From NCBI GenBank assembly GCA_001303025.1, contig LJNK01000028.1:1-52036 (forward strand): DNA of 52,036 bases, written 5' to 3'. Source of the DNA: Deltaproteobacteria bacterium SG8_13. Its GTDB lineage: Bacteria; Desulfobacterota; Desulfobacteria; Desulfobacterales; SG8-13. Positions within the stretch are counted from its first letter, which is position 1, and every line of letters starts with the position of its first letter. This document shows positions 35,833 through 46,700 of this stretch, one piece after another. Made by a program: the position numbers and the translations under genes. The notes beneath the pieces were generated by a model. The model did not search any database. It saw nothing but the letters and a program-made list of their open reading frames with translations, and was not told the DNA's origin.

Positions 35833-36945
35833 TTGGAACCGACCATCGATCATCGAATTCGGCAATTGCGGCTGACGCTCCCACCGGCCGGCGTCGACGC
35901 GCTGCTGGTCATGGTGGCGGAAAACCGCCGCTACCTGAGCGGGTTTACCGGGGAGGACACCCAGTTCGACGAATCCGCCGGTGCGTTGATCATCACAGCT
36001 GAAAAGCTGCTGCTGGCCACAGATTCCCGCTACGAACTGCAGGCCCGCCGCGAGGCCCCCGATTATGAAGTGGTGTGCTACAAGGAAGGCCTGGCCAAAC
36101 AGCTGCCCGCACTTGTCGAGCGCCTGAACATCTCGCGGCTCGGATTTGAAAGCGTGCGGCTGACGGTCCAGCAACACGAGAAGATCAAGGAGGAATTGAA
36201 CAAGAGCGGAAATTCGATTCGGCTGCTGCCGGTCGAGGATTTGGTGGAAACACTGCGCATCGTCAAAGACGAAACCGAAGTCCAAGAAACCCGCAACGCG
36301 CTGAGGCTGGCCGAGTCGGCCTTCACCGCTTGCCTTCCGAAGCTTCGGCCGGGAACCACGGAAAAAGAACTCGCCTGGTTGATGGAAAAAGCAATGCGGG
36401 AAGCCGGGGCCGAAGCGCTTTCGTTCCCCACCATTGTTGCCGCCGGTGCCAACAGCGCCCTGCCCCACGCTATCCCGGGAGACCGTGCGGTCCAGCCGGG
36501 CGAACCGATCCTGTTCGACTGGGGAGCGCGACTCAACGGGTATTGTTCAGACATTTCCCGGACGGTTATCATCGGCAAACCGGACAGCCGCTTTGAAAAG
36601 GTTTTCCAAACCGTTCTCGACGCCCAGCGGTTTGCCATCGACGCGATTCGTCCGGGCGCCAGTTCAAAAGCCGTGGACAAAATCGCCCGCGATCACATCG
36701 ATCGCAAAGGCTACGGCGGTTTGTTCGGCCACGGCCTGGGCCACGGCACGGGGCTGGCTATCCACGAAGCCCCCCGACTCAGCCCTCTGAAGGAGTTCCG
36801 TCTGGAGGCCGGCATGGTCTCCACGGTGGAGCCGGGAATTTATGTTCCGGATTGGGGCGGCGTGCGGCTGGAAAATATGATTGTCGTGCGCGACGGCGGC
36901 GCCGAAGTTCTCAACGAACTCGATCCGGGCCGCTGCCGCATTTGA
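35833..36945 (+). CDS. M24 family aminopeptidase P (Xaa-Pro type)
   Basis: The 370-residue creatinase-fold peptidase has an N-terminal domain (about 1-125) and a pita-bread catalytic domain. The metal ligands appear as D in FDWGARLNGYCSDISRT (two aspartates), H in GHGLGHGTGLAIHE, E in VEPGIYVP and E in VRLENM. It removes N-terminal residues before proline. The TTG start at 35833 follows GGAGG by 7 bases and is convincing. It is the third rightward gene after mltG and the SPFH pair, separated by about 100 bases. Confidence 0.93.
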   Translation: MEPTIDHRIRQLRLTLPPAGVDALLVMVAENRRYLSGFTGEDTQFDESAGALIITAEKLLLATDSRYELQARREAPDYEVVCYKEGLAKQLPALVERLNISRLGFESVRLTVQQHEKIKEELNKSGNSIRLLPVEDLVETLRIVKDETEVQETRNALRLAESAFTACLPKLRPGTTEKELAWLMEKAMREAGAEALSFPTIVAAGANSALPHAIPGDRAVQPGEPILFDWGARLNGYCSDISRTVIIGKPDSRFEKVFQTVLDAQRFAIDAIRPGASSKAVDKIARDHIDRKGYGGLFGHGLGHGTGLAIHEAPRLSPLKEFRLEAGMVSTVEPGIYVPDWGGVRLENMIVVRDGGAEVLNELDPGRCRI

Positions 36946-36987
36946 ATTGACTGCCGCCGCAGGCCCGGCGGATCGAACCGTGTCGAA

Positions 36988-37896
36988 GTGCGAGGAGCCG
37001 TGGACACCATCGACAACCTGGTAGACCGCTACATCAACTACCTGCTTGTGGAAAAAGGGCTGTCTGCAACGACCATCGATGCGTACAGTGCCGATCTGAG
37101 CCGCTATACGGCCTACCTTACCGCCAGCGGTGCCGGCGGAGTTTCCGATAACGACACCCAGCTGCTGCTGCGCTACCTGATCGACATGCGTGATGAGGGT
37201 CTGACCCCGCGCTCCAGAGCGCGGCACCTGGTAAGCATCAGGGGTTTCTACCGTTTTCTGGTCCAGGAGAAAATCCTGCCGGCCGACCCTGCCGCGCTGA
37301 TCGATTTGCCCAAAAGCGGGTTGCGGCTCCCCGATGTTCTGTCCGTCGAGGAGGTCAAACGGTTGCTCGACGCCCCGGACATGACAAGGCCGGCCGGATT
37401 TCGGGATGCGGCCATGCTGGAGATGCTCTATGCCGCCGGCCTGCGGGTCAGCGAACTGATCCGGCTGAAACTGCTGGATGTCAACCTGGAAGCCGGGTTC
37501 GTGCGGGTATTCGGGAAAGGCGCCAGGGAACGGGTCGTGCCCATCGGAAAGCATGCCAGGGACAAATTGGAAGAGTATCTGGCTTCATTCCGCCCGCAGT
37601 TGTTGAAGCAAAGCAGCAGCGCTTATCTGTTTGTCGCCCGGGCCGGCAAACCGATGACCCGCCAGGGGTTCTGGAAGCTGCTGAAAAAGTACGCCCTGCA
37701 GGCCGATATCCTGAAAACCGTCAGCCCCCACAGCCTGCGGCATTCATTTGCCAGCCACCTGCTGGAGGGCGGTGCCGACCTGCGAACCGTGCAGATCATG
37801 CTGGGGCACGTGGATATCGCCACCACACAGATATACACTCACGTGGCGCGCGATCAGCTCAAGAAGATGCACCGCAGGTATCACCCCCGCGGCTGA
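36988..37896 (+). CDS. xerD: Site-specific tyrosine recombinase, XerD type
   Basis: The 302-residue protein has an N-terminal SAM-like core-binding domain (YLLVEKGLSATTIDAYSADL) and the catalytic domain with Arg in GLRVSEL, HSLRHSFASHLL (the HxxR pair), LGHVDIATTQIYTHV containing the second His and the tyrosine nucleophile. It probably resolves chromosome dimers at dif. Length matches XerC/XerD (about 298). The start is uncertain: GTG at 36988 or at 37000, the latter almost directly behind GAGGAG. No integrated element was found beside it. Confidence 0.88.
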   Translation: MRGAVDTIDNLVDRYINYLLVEKGLSATTIDAYSADLSRYTAYLTASGAGGVSDNDTQLLLRYLIDMRDEGLTPRSRARHLVSIRGFYRFLVQEKILPADPAALIDLPKSGLRLPDVLSVEEVKRLLDAPDMTRPAGFRDAAMLEMLYAAGLRVSELIRLKLLDVNLEAGFVRVFGKGARERVVPIGKHARDKLEEYLASFRPQLLKQSSSAYLFVARAGKPMTRQGFWKLLKKYALQADILKTVSPHSLRHSFASHLLEGGADLRTVQIMLGHVDIATTQIYTHVARDQLKKMHRRYHPRG

Positions 37897-38240
37897 TTGG
37901 CGCGTGTTTCATGACCGTCGGTCGGCATCCCGGTCAAAAAAACAAACAGGGGTTTCGGTCGCCTTTTCATCCGTGCTGACACGCATGTGCTTAACCGGTC
38001 CATCTTTACGCTAAAAAAGTGGGTAGCGCCCCCCTTTGCGGGCGCGTCCGAAGCGCCCATTTATATCGTTATCAGCGGCTTGCGATACGCAAAGCGCACC
38101 TGCGCCGCCGAATGCCCCGCAGATGACCGCCGCGAACACGTGACATATCCGGACTGCCCTGAGCAGTTTAACGACAATCGATCGATGGGTCCTTGACTTG
38201 ACGATCATTTTTGCCTAGAAGCTGTCTACATTTACCGAAA
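37897..38240. other. Intergenic region without a recognised gene
   Basis: About 340 bases lie between xerD and the pfaD-like gene. They contain a GC-rich hairpin (38026-38045, stem GCGCCC/GGGCGC) with an A6 run at 38013-38018, and a good promoter pair at 38193-38221. Short open frames on both strands showed no family features and poor start sites. This is the boundary between the conserved block and the accessory lipid-synthase region. Confidence 0.7.
38193..38221 (+). promoter_or_regulatory. Putative promoter of the pfaD-like gene
   Basis: TTGACT (38193-38198), a 17-base spacer and TAGAAG (38216-38221, 4/6) on the plus strand. Transcription would start near 38228, giving a very short leader before the ATG at 38241. 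No Shine-Dalgarno sequence is visible. Confidence 0.5.
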
Positions 38241-39859
38241 ATGAAACTCTCCGACAGACAACATATGAAGGCCATCGGCTGGTGGCGGCAGGGCGAGCTT
38301 GCTCCGCAAACCGGTACTGCCGCGCTGCAGGAGGCGCTGCATCGGGTGAACGATTCGATATGCCTGATCGACATGGGCTCGGAGGCGGGTGTCGGCCGCG
38401 GCGGAACCGCCACTATCGGCCCGATCGATGCCGCTGCCGGCCACCTGCCACTGCTGGCTTACGTGCCGCCGCTTCACCCGCAGGACCTGGGAGACCCGCA
38501 CTTTAGAAAGCGCTTCCGGCTGCGCTATCCTTACGTGATCGGGGCCATGGCAAACGCCATAACTTCCGTTCGGATGGTCGAGGCGTCCGCCAAGGCCGGG
38601 CTGCTGGCTTTTTTCGGCGCCGCAGGCTTGCCGGTTCATCAGATCGAAGACGCCATCGATCAGTTGCAGCAGCGCCTCGATCCGCTTCCTTACGGAATGA
38701 ACCTGATTCACAGCCCAAACGAACCCGATTTGGAAACGGCCACCGTCGACCTGTACCTGAAAACGGGGGTGCGCCTGGTGAGCGCTTCGGCATACCTGGA
38801 TCTGACCTTGCCGCTGATAACCTATCGGGTCACCGGCATCCGCCGGGAACCGGACGGATCCATCGTGTGTCCCAATCAGGTCATCGCCAAGGTATCCCGC
38901 GTCGAGGTGGCCAGGCGCTTCATGTCACCGCCGCCGGAAAAGATGCTGGCGCGCCTGCAGGCGCAGGGCCGGATCAATGCCGAAGAAGCCGCACTGGCGC
39001 TAAAGGTGCCCATGGCCGATGCCGTCACGGCGGAGGCCGATTCCGGCGGGCACACCGACAACCAGCCGGCCATTTCACTGCTGCCGACGTTCCTTGCACT
39101 GCGCGATGCCATGTCGGCGCAACACGGCTTTACGCGCCCGCTGTGCATCGGTCTGGGTGGCGGCATTGCCACGCCGCAGTCGGCCGCTGCCGCCTTTTCG
39201 CTGGGGGCGGCCTATATTCTCACCGGCAGCGTCAACCAGGCCTGCATGGAGGCCGGCACATCGCAGACCGTGCGCCAAATGCTGGCAGAAGCCGGACAGG
39301 CCGACGTGACCATGGCCCCGGCAGCGGATATGTTCGAAATGGGCGTCACGCCAAACTCTACGATCTTTACAGCCGGTACCAAAGCCTTGAGGAACTCCCC
39401 TCCAAAGACAGGGCCATTTTAGAGCGGGATTTTTTTCGAAGAAGCCTGGAAGAAGAGTGGGCGCATACAAAGGCTTTTTTTCAGCAGCGGGATCCGGCGC
39501 AGATCCGACGCGGGGAATCCGATCCCAGGCATCGCATGGCTCTGGTGTTTCGATCCTATCTCGGCCAATCTTCCCACTGGGCCAACAGCGGAGATGCCGA
39601 GCGAAAGATCGACTACCAGATTTGGTGCGGGCCGGCCATGGGAGCCTTCAACCAGTGGGTGAAAGGCAGCTTTTTAGAGGAGATGAAAAACCGTCGCACC
39701 GTGACCGTGGCGCTCAACCTGCTGGTGGGGGCTGCTGTCGCGACACGCTGCAGCTGGCTGCGGAGCCAGAGAATATCCCTGCCACCGGAGGTCGGCTCCT
39801 TCGTCCCGCTTCCACTGGATCAGCTGGAAAAACTGCTGGACATCGACGCCGATCGTTAA
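38241..39859 (+). pseudogene. pfaD: PfaD-like enoyl reductase, disrupted by a deletion and frameshift
   Basis: Two frames together encode a PfaD protein, the flavin-dependent (2-nitropropane dioxygenase-fold) enoyl reductase of Pfa synthases. The first frame (38241 to a stop at 39422) carries the N-terminal GWWRQGELAPQ, GTATIGPIDAAAG, EADSGGHTDNQP, LGGGIATPQSAAAAF and DMFEMGV. The second frame resumes at about 39350 with AKLYDLYSRYQSLEEL, continues through RRSLEEEWAHTKAFF and IDYQIWCGPAMGAFNQWVKGS, and ends at 39859. In intact PfaD proteins about 15 residues, rich in VQVL and RG, normally lie between MGV and KLYDLY. They are absent here, so roughly 43-46 bases appear lost. Everything else reads cleanly, so the lesion is recent or an assembly artefact. 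The start could also be ATG at 38265. Confidence 0.8.
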
Positions 39860-39896
39860 AGGCGCACCCATTCGCCACTCCGACCGCTGCCGTCAC

Positions 39897-40505
39897 TCAG
39901 GGGAATTTGGACCGCTGCCGAAGTGCCGCGAAAAGGTGGGGGTTGAGCTCGAGGCATTCGACAAAATGCTGCAGGATCCGGGTTATCCAGATCAACCACT
40001 GTTCCAGTGGTTGGGGATGTGTCCCGTCCTCTGTTCCACTTTGCAGCCGGATGGTACGATATTGTTCCTCTTCAATCTGCCGGCCCGGCCGGTTGTGCAG
40101 CTGCCGCGCCAGGATTCCGCGAATCGTGTAGCCGAATCCCGGCGACAGGCCGCTGTCGGATGGACGACGTTCGATAAGCACGAGATGTTCGTGCACCGCC
40201 TCGGTATCGCCATTTTCACCGGGGCTGTCAGTGGCAGTCCCGGCGCGGTAGCCTTCTCCGGCAAGCCAGTGGTCTAAATCCGAAAGAATCTGCCTCGATT
40301 CCGGAATGCTGAACCGGGACCGGGAAACCAGGTGCCCGGCCAGGTACACGGTAAAGGCTTCATCGATACTGTAGTGACGCGCATAACCGGATTGTAGCCC
40401 GCCGAGCGGATCCGGGGGGAGAAACTCCCTGGCCCAGCGCTTCCAGCGTGCCAGCGGGACATGCAGCCGGTCGGCCAGGTCCCGGCCGAGAAAATAACGA
40501 ATCAT
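39897..40505 (-). CDS. MerR-like transcriptional regulator of the pfa locus
   Basis: The 202-residue protein begins MIRYFLGRDLADRLHVP, a winged-helix motif in which helix-turn-helix residues (RDLADRLHVPLARWKRW) are followed by ARHYSIDEAFTVYLAGHLV. This is like MerR-type N-terminal domains. The C-terminal part (about 100-202) is not recognised and has no cysteine-rich effector loop. The ATG at 40505 has GGAAGG upstream. It is divergent from pfaA and convergent with the broken pfaD (37 bases apart). A perfect 20-bp palindrome lies in the divergent promoter region, so regulation of pfaA and of itself is inferred. Confidence 0.7.
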   Translation of the reverse strand: MIRYFLGRDLADRLHVPLARWKRWAREFLPPDPLGGLQSGYARHYSIDEAFTVYLAGHLVSRSRFSIPESRQILSDLDHWLAGEGYRAGTATDSPGENGDTEAVHEHLVLIERRPSDSGLSPGFGYTIRGILARQLHNRPGRQIEEEQYRTIRLQSGTEDGTHPQPLEQWLIWITRILQHFVECLELNPHLFAALRQRSKFP

Positions 40506-40621
40506 GGCAGCTTCCTTCCCCGTTCGAGCTTGTTCAGACCTGTTTTCATGCAGGGGGATCCATTGACGGCAACCGAGATCCGAATGAAAGCGAAAAACCA
40601 TAAATATAGCCGGTTGTTTAT

Positions 40622-40641
40622 TTGTACTATCAATAGTACAA
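40622..40641. promoter_or_regulatory. Perfect 20-bp palindrome, probable operator
   Basis: Two perfect 9-base arms, TTGTACTAT and ATAGTACAA, are separated by CA. The site lies 117 bases upstream of the regulator start and 77 bases before the pfaA start. Its centre overlaps a candidate -10 box of the regulator gene and sits about 66 bases upstream of the predicted pfaA transcription start. This geometry suits autorepression of the regulator and activation or repression of pfaA. Confidence 0.65.
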
Positions 40642-40658
40642 CTTAAATCCGCCGTCAA
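40630..40658 (-). promoter_or_regulatory. Candidate promoter of the MerR-like regulator
   Basis: On the minus strand TTGACG (40653-40658), a 17-base spacer and TATTGA (40630-40635). The -10 box lies in the middle of the palindrome. An alternative, TTGATA with a 19-base spacer to TATATT, overlaps the same palindrome. Neither is strong, so which is used is uncertain. Confidence 0.35.
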
Positions 40659-40662
40659 GTCC

Positions 40663-40691
40663 TTGCAATTTAGTTGGAAAAGCATTATAAA
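40663..40691 (+). promoter_or_regulatory. Putative promoter of the pfaA-like gene
   Basis: TTGCAA (40663-40668), a 17-base spacer and TATAAA (40686-40691, 5/6) on the plus strand in an AT-rich stretch. The predicted transcription start near 40698 gives a leader of about 20 bases before the GTG at 40718. No Shine-Dalgarno sequence is visible in that leader. Confidence 0.5.
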
Positions 40692-40717
40692 TACTGGTTG
40701 CATACACCTCCTTCGCA

Positions 40718-43700
40718 GTGAACTGGATGCCTCCACCGGTGAAAAGAAAATCAACACACTCCAAACGGGACATTCCCATCGCCATCATCGGGATCGGATG
40801 TTTTTTCCCTGGCTCGCCAGGATTGAAAGGATACTGGCGCCTGCTGTTTCACGGCCAGGATGCCATCACCGAGGTCCCGTCAACCCATTGGTCGGCCGCC
40901 GACTATTACGACAGCGACCCGGCAAAACCGGACCATACCTACTGCAAGCGCGGCGGATTCATATCCCCGGTGAACTTCGATCCCGTCGAGTTCGGCCTGC
41001 CACCCAACACGCTCGATTCCACCGACACGTCACAGCTGCTGGGATTGATCGCGGCCAAAGCGGCCTTGCAGCACGCCGGGTACGGGGAAGACCGGGACTT
41101 CGACCGTCAGCGGGTCAGCGTGGTTTTAGGCGTTACGGGTACCCAGGAGCTGGTCATTCCCCTCAGCTCCCGGCTCGGTTTTCCCAAATGGCGCCGGGCA
41201 TTGAACGAATCGGGCATCGGTGCCGAAGCGGCCGAAGCGATTATGGCCCGTATCTCCGATTCTTATGTTCCCTGGAAAGAAAGCTCCTTTCCGGGACTGC
41301 TCGGAAATGTCGTGGCCGGAAGAATCTGCAACCGGCTGAACCTGGGGGGGACCAATTGTGCGGTTGATGCGGCCTGCGCAAGCTCCATGAGCGCCGTTCA
41401 CATGGCTTTGCTCGAACTGTATTCGGGTCGCAGCCAGATGGTGGTCACCGGTGGCGTGGACACCCTCAACGACATTTTCATGCACATGTGTTTTGCCAAA
41501 ACCCGGATCCTCTCTCCCAGCGGCGATGTGCGCCCGTTTTCGGCCCAGGCCGATGGGACGGTGCTCGGCGAAGGCATCGGCATCCTGGTTTTCAAACGGT
41601 TGAAGGATGCCGAGCGGGATGAAGATCGGATCCTGGCCGTGATACGCGGTATCGGGTCTTCCTCCGACGCCCGGTCCCAGAGTATTTACGCCCCCCGTGC
41701 CGAGGGCCAGGCCCGGGCGCTGCGGATGGCCTACGAAAGGGCCGACGTTTCTCCCGCAACGGTGGATTTGATCGAAGCACACGGCACCGGTACCCGGGTG
41801 GGAGACAAGGTCGAGTTCGATGCCCTGTGCCGGGTTTTCGGTGAAAAGGGACGGGGTACCGGTGATCGAAAATGCGCCCTGGGTTCGATCAAATCGATGA
41901 TCGGGCACACCAAGGCCGCTGCCGGCGCCGCAGGATTGATCAAAGCCGCACTGGCGCTTCATCACAAGGTCCTGCCGCCGACTTTGAAAGCGGATCCACC
42001 GGACCCGGAGCTGGAAATCGAAACCAGCCCTTTTTATCTCAATTCCCGGACCCGTCCGTGGTTTTCCGCCAAACGCCGGCCCCGCCGGGCCGGTGTCAGC
42101 TCCTTCGGATTCGGCGGCAGCAATTTCCACCTGGTGCTGGAAGAATACCGCCCCGCAAAAACGGAAATTGCCTGGTCCGGATCCACCGAAATTATAGCCT
42201 TCTCCGCCCCATCGACCCGGGAGCTGGTTGAAAAATGCCGCCGGTTTCAGCAACTGGCAAAGAAAGACCCCTCTGCCGACGCAATCGCCGTGGCCGCCGC
42301 CCGGACCCGGCAGGCGTTTTCGCACAGCGATGCCCATCGGATGCTATGGTTCTTCGATCCTCAGCAGACCGCCGACGACCGGTTGGACGAGCTGCTGGAT
42401 CGCGGAGTAAAGCGGCTTGGAAATGCGGCACAAAAATGGGATCTTGGAGCCAAAGGGCAGCAATTTTGCCATGGCAGCGGCCGTCCATCCGGCGACATCG
42501 CCTTTTTGTTCCCCGGTCAGGGCAGTCAGTACCCGCAAATGGGACGCGATCTGGTCTGCTGCTTCCCTGAGGCGTTTGACACCCTCGGGGTTTTCGACGC
42601 CGCATACGGCGGAAAGCAGCGGCTGACCGACCGGATCTATCCCGTATCCGGCACCGGCAAACACCAGCAGGAAGCACTCCGAGCCACCGAAGTCGCCCAA
42701 CCGGCTATCGGTGCCGTCAGCCTGGCCCTGTTCAAGGTCCTGACCGAATTCGGTCTGGCGCCGGGTGCCGTGGGCGGGCACAGCTTCGGCGAACTCACCG
42801 CCCTGCACGCCGCGGGGTGGCTGGATGAGCCCTCCTACATCAAGCTCGCAGTGAAGCGGGGCCGCCTGATGGCACAGGACGGTAAAAACCGCAGCGGCGG
42901 CATGCTGGCCGTCAAGGCTGGACCGGATGAAATCGAAGCGGCCATCCGTAAAAACCGGATGGAAGTGGTGTTGGCCAACCGCAACAGCCCCAACCAGGGG
43001 ATTGTTGCCGGAAAAACGGCGGCGCTGGCCCTAGCGGCGGAATTGTTCAGCAGCCTGGGCTGGCCGGTCGTTCCCCTGCCGGTGTCGGCGGCTTTTCACA
43101 GCCCGCTGGTGCGGTTCGCCCTGAAGCCGTGGGCCGCCGCACTGCAAAAGGTAACCTTCACTCCCACCGGTATGAAGGTGTACGCCAACACGACCGGCAA
43201 CGCCTATCCGAACGATCCGGCAAAGACGGCTGCGCTGCTCACCGACCACTTGCGCAACCCCGTCGATTTTCTCAAGCAGATCGAACAGATGTACAAAGAC
43301 GGTGTGCGCGCATTTGTCGAGGTCGGCCCCGGGCGCGTACTCAGCGGCCTGGTGCAGGACACGCTGGGCGACCGCGACTGCCTGGTGACGGCTGTCGACC
43401 GCAGCGCCGGCCGACAGCCCGGCCTGTTCGATCTGGCCGGGGTGCTCTGTCGCCTGGCCGCTGCCGGCTATCCGGTGGCACTGGACCGGTGGGAACAACC
43501 ACCGGCCGAGAAGCGGCAGCCGCGCATGCAAATACCGATCTCCGGGGCCAACTACCGTGAGTCCCGACTCGATCGCCCCAAGACCGTCCGGCAGCGGCAA
43601 GCCCGCGTGCCGGTGCCCTCTGTGCCGGACCCGCCGGCACCCGAAACCGCCAACTCCCCATTCGTCGAACCCCGATTGTCACCACCGGCGGGATCGACGA

Positions 43701-46700
43701 GTGACAACCGGAACGACATGAAAAAGAACAGCACACCCGACCCGCAGGCAGATGTCATCAGCCGGGCGCTGGAAGCGGTCCAGCAGGGGCTGCAGTCGAT
43801 GCAGGCACTGCACGAACGAACCGCCGAAGCGCACCGCAAGTTTCTGGAAACCCAGTCCGAAGCCAGCCGGACACTTCAACAGATGATGGACAGCACCCGT
43901 CGGCTGGCCGCAGCCTCCCTCCTGAGACAATCCGGCGGCATCGACCCGCTGCCCCCTCTGCCGGTCCAGCCGGAACCCGCAGCGCCGGTGCAGCCACCCG
44001 CAACGGGGGCAATGCCGCCCGATCTCCCATCACCGGACACGGTGGTCGGAACCGTTGAACGCCCGGCCGGTGTCAACAGGGCCGCTGCAGAAGAAACACC
44101 GGGCGTTGCAGTGACCGTGCCGCCGCCGGCTGCACCGATTGCCGAATCGGTTTCGCTGGATACGACCCGACTGGAAAACACCCTCCGGGAGGTAGTGGCG
44201 GAACTGACCGGATATCCTCTGGAGATGATCGAGCCTGAGATGGACATGGAGGCCGACCTGGGTATCGATTCCATCAAGCGGGTGGAAATCCTCTCCTGCC
44301 TGGAAGAAAAACTCCCCGAACTGCCGGGGATCTCTCCGGAAGAGCTGGGCAAGATGAAAACCCTGCGTCAGATCTTGGCCGCCTTCGGCGATTACCAAAA
44401 CGGCGAACCTGTCCCGGCACCACAACCACGCGAACCGGCGCCGTCGACACCACCGCCGGTGGAAATGCCCCCGGCCGAAGATGTTGACATGTCCCGACTG
44501 CAAGCGACCCTTCTGCAGGTTGTCGGTGAACTGACCGGCTATCCCCCCGAAATGATCGGTCTGGAAATGGATATGGAGGCCGACCTGGGTATCGACTCCA
44601 TTAAGCGGGTGGAAATTCTTTCCGCGCTGGAAGAAAAAATACCTGAAATGCCATCCGTGGCGCCGGAGGTCCTTGGCGGATTGAAAACCCTCAAGCAGAT
44701 CCTGGCAGCCATCGACGACACGAGTTCCCTGCCGGACCGGGAAGCGTCACCGTCGAAATCCCATCGCCTTCCGGATGCGGACACGGAGCGGAAAGCCCAA
44801 CCGGAAACGGCCAGCGACTATAACCGGAATCTGGACAGGCGGGTGGTTCGATGGACTGAAAAAAATCTGACCCCGGGAAGATCGATATCGCTGCCGGCAG
44901 ACCGGAAAGTTTTCGTCATCGATGACGCATCCGGCTTGTCTGCCGCCATCGCCGATGAGCTGGATCGGAGGGGAATCCACACGGTATTGGTATCTGCGGA
45001 CATCCTCCGCCACAAAGCTTCGCTGCCGCCGGCGTCGGGATTGATCCTCGTGGTGAATCCCGACACACCGCTCGACACCGCTCAACTGAAATCGATGTTC
45101 GGGCTCACCCGCCACCTGGCCCCCCAACTGATGAAATCCGCTGAAGAGCAGGCCGCGCTTTTCGCCAGCGTGATCCGCATGGACGGGGCGTTCGGATTCA
45201 ACGGCGGTGAAATCGGCGACCCCCTGCAGGGCAGTCTTGCCGGGCTGGTAAAAACCGCTGCCGTCGAATGGGAGGCGGTCACCTGCCGGGCACTCGACAT
45301 CGCCCCTTCGTGGCGCGATCCAGGCGCGATCGCCGCTGCCGTTGTGCAGGATCTGCTCGGCGCCGACCCGCGCGATCCGGTGGAAATCGGATTGCATCCG
45401 GACGGTCGGCGCATCGCGCAGCTGCAACCGGAACTCATTGCGACCGAAAGCGCGGTTGCCGCTCCTTTTGATCCCGACGACGTCGTGGTTGTCAGTGGCG
45501 GCGCCCGGGGGGTGACTGCGGCAGCCGCAGTGGCGCTTGCATCGGCCTGCCCCCTGAATCTGGCCCTGCTGGGGCGTTCCCCCGCGCCGGAGAAGATCCC
45601 CGGTTGGCTGGAAACCCTGGAGGGGGAAGCGGCCGTCAAGAACGCGATCCTCGCAAACGAATTCAACGGCAAGCGCCCGTCCCCCCGGCAGCTCGAAGCG
45701 GCCTACCGCAAACACCAGGCCAACCGTGAAATCGCCGCCACCCTGGCAAAAATTGCCGCAGCAGGTTCAAGCGCCCGCTATTACCCGGTGGATGTCCGCG
45801 ACCGCCGGGCGGTTGAAGGTGTTTTGGACAGCGTGCGCCGCATCCAGGGACCGATCCGGGGCATTGTGCACGGTGCCGGAGTACTGGAAGACCGGTTGAT
45901 CGTCGAAAAGACCGACGAGCAGTTCGAAAAGGTTTTTGGCACCAAAGTCGATGGGCTGCGTCACCTGATCGCCGCAACCGAATCCGATCCCCTGGCCCAT
46001 CTGGTGGTGTTCTCTTCGGTAACGGCCCGGTTGGGCAACCGGGGACAGGCAGATTACGCCATGGCAAACGAAGCGCTGAACAAGCTGGCCCGCAAGTTCG
46101 CCGCCCAGCGGCCACAGGTCAAGGTTGTCAGCCTCAACTGGGGCCCCTGGGATGGCGGTATGGTCACGCCGACGTTGAAGCGCGAGTTCGAACGCCAGGG
46201 GATTTCCCTGATACCGGTCGAACAGGGCGCCCGTCACATGGTCCGGGAGATGTGCTGCGGTAATGGCAGCGAAGTTGAAGTTGTGATCGGTGGCGGCTTC
46301 GAACCGGCAGTGCAGGCCAAAACCGCGGCGGCGGCAGCGCCGCCGTCCGCCGGCGCCAACCACAACGACCTGTCACTGACGTTCAAACGGCAGGTCGATA
46401 TACAACAGATGCCGGTGTTGCGCTCCCACATGCTCGCCGGCAAGGCCGTGGTACCTCTGGCACTGATGGCCGAATGGTTCGGGCACGGCGCCCTGCACGA
46501 CAATCCCGGACTGCGCCTCCACGGTCTGGACGACCTGCGCGTGCTCAGCGGCATCAAACTCGAAGGCAAGCCGCGGCAGGTGCGACTGCTGGCGGGCAAG
46601 GCTCGTAAAAACAACGGGTTTTTCGAAGTGCATCTGGAACTGCGCGACGGGATTCAGGACGACCTGGAAGTCATCCACTCCCGGGCCAGGGCGGTTCTGA

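Noticed and set aside
36988..37896. The tyrosine recombinase as integrase of a mobile element
   Set aside because: Length and motifs match housekeeping XerC/XerD, and there is no tRNA, direct repeat, excisionase or phage gene next to it.
38013..38045. GC-rich hairpin with an A6 run, possibly a minus-strand terminator
   Set aside because: No minus-strand gene leads into it, the stem is only six bases and the T run on the minus strand begins seven bases after the stem. I could not support a function.
41126..42337. A 403-codon minus-strand frame inside pfaA
   Set aside because: It covers the ketosynthase domain with all catalytic motifs on the plus strand. The minus-strand product shows no recognisable motif.
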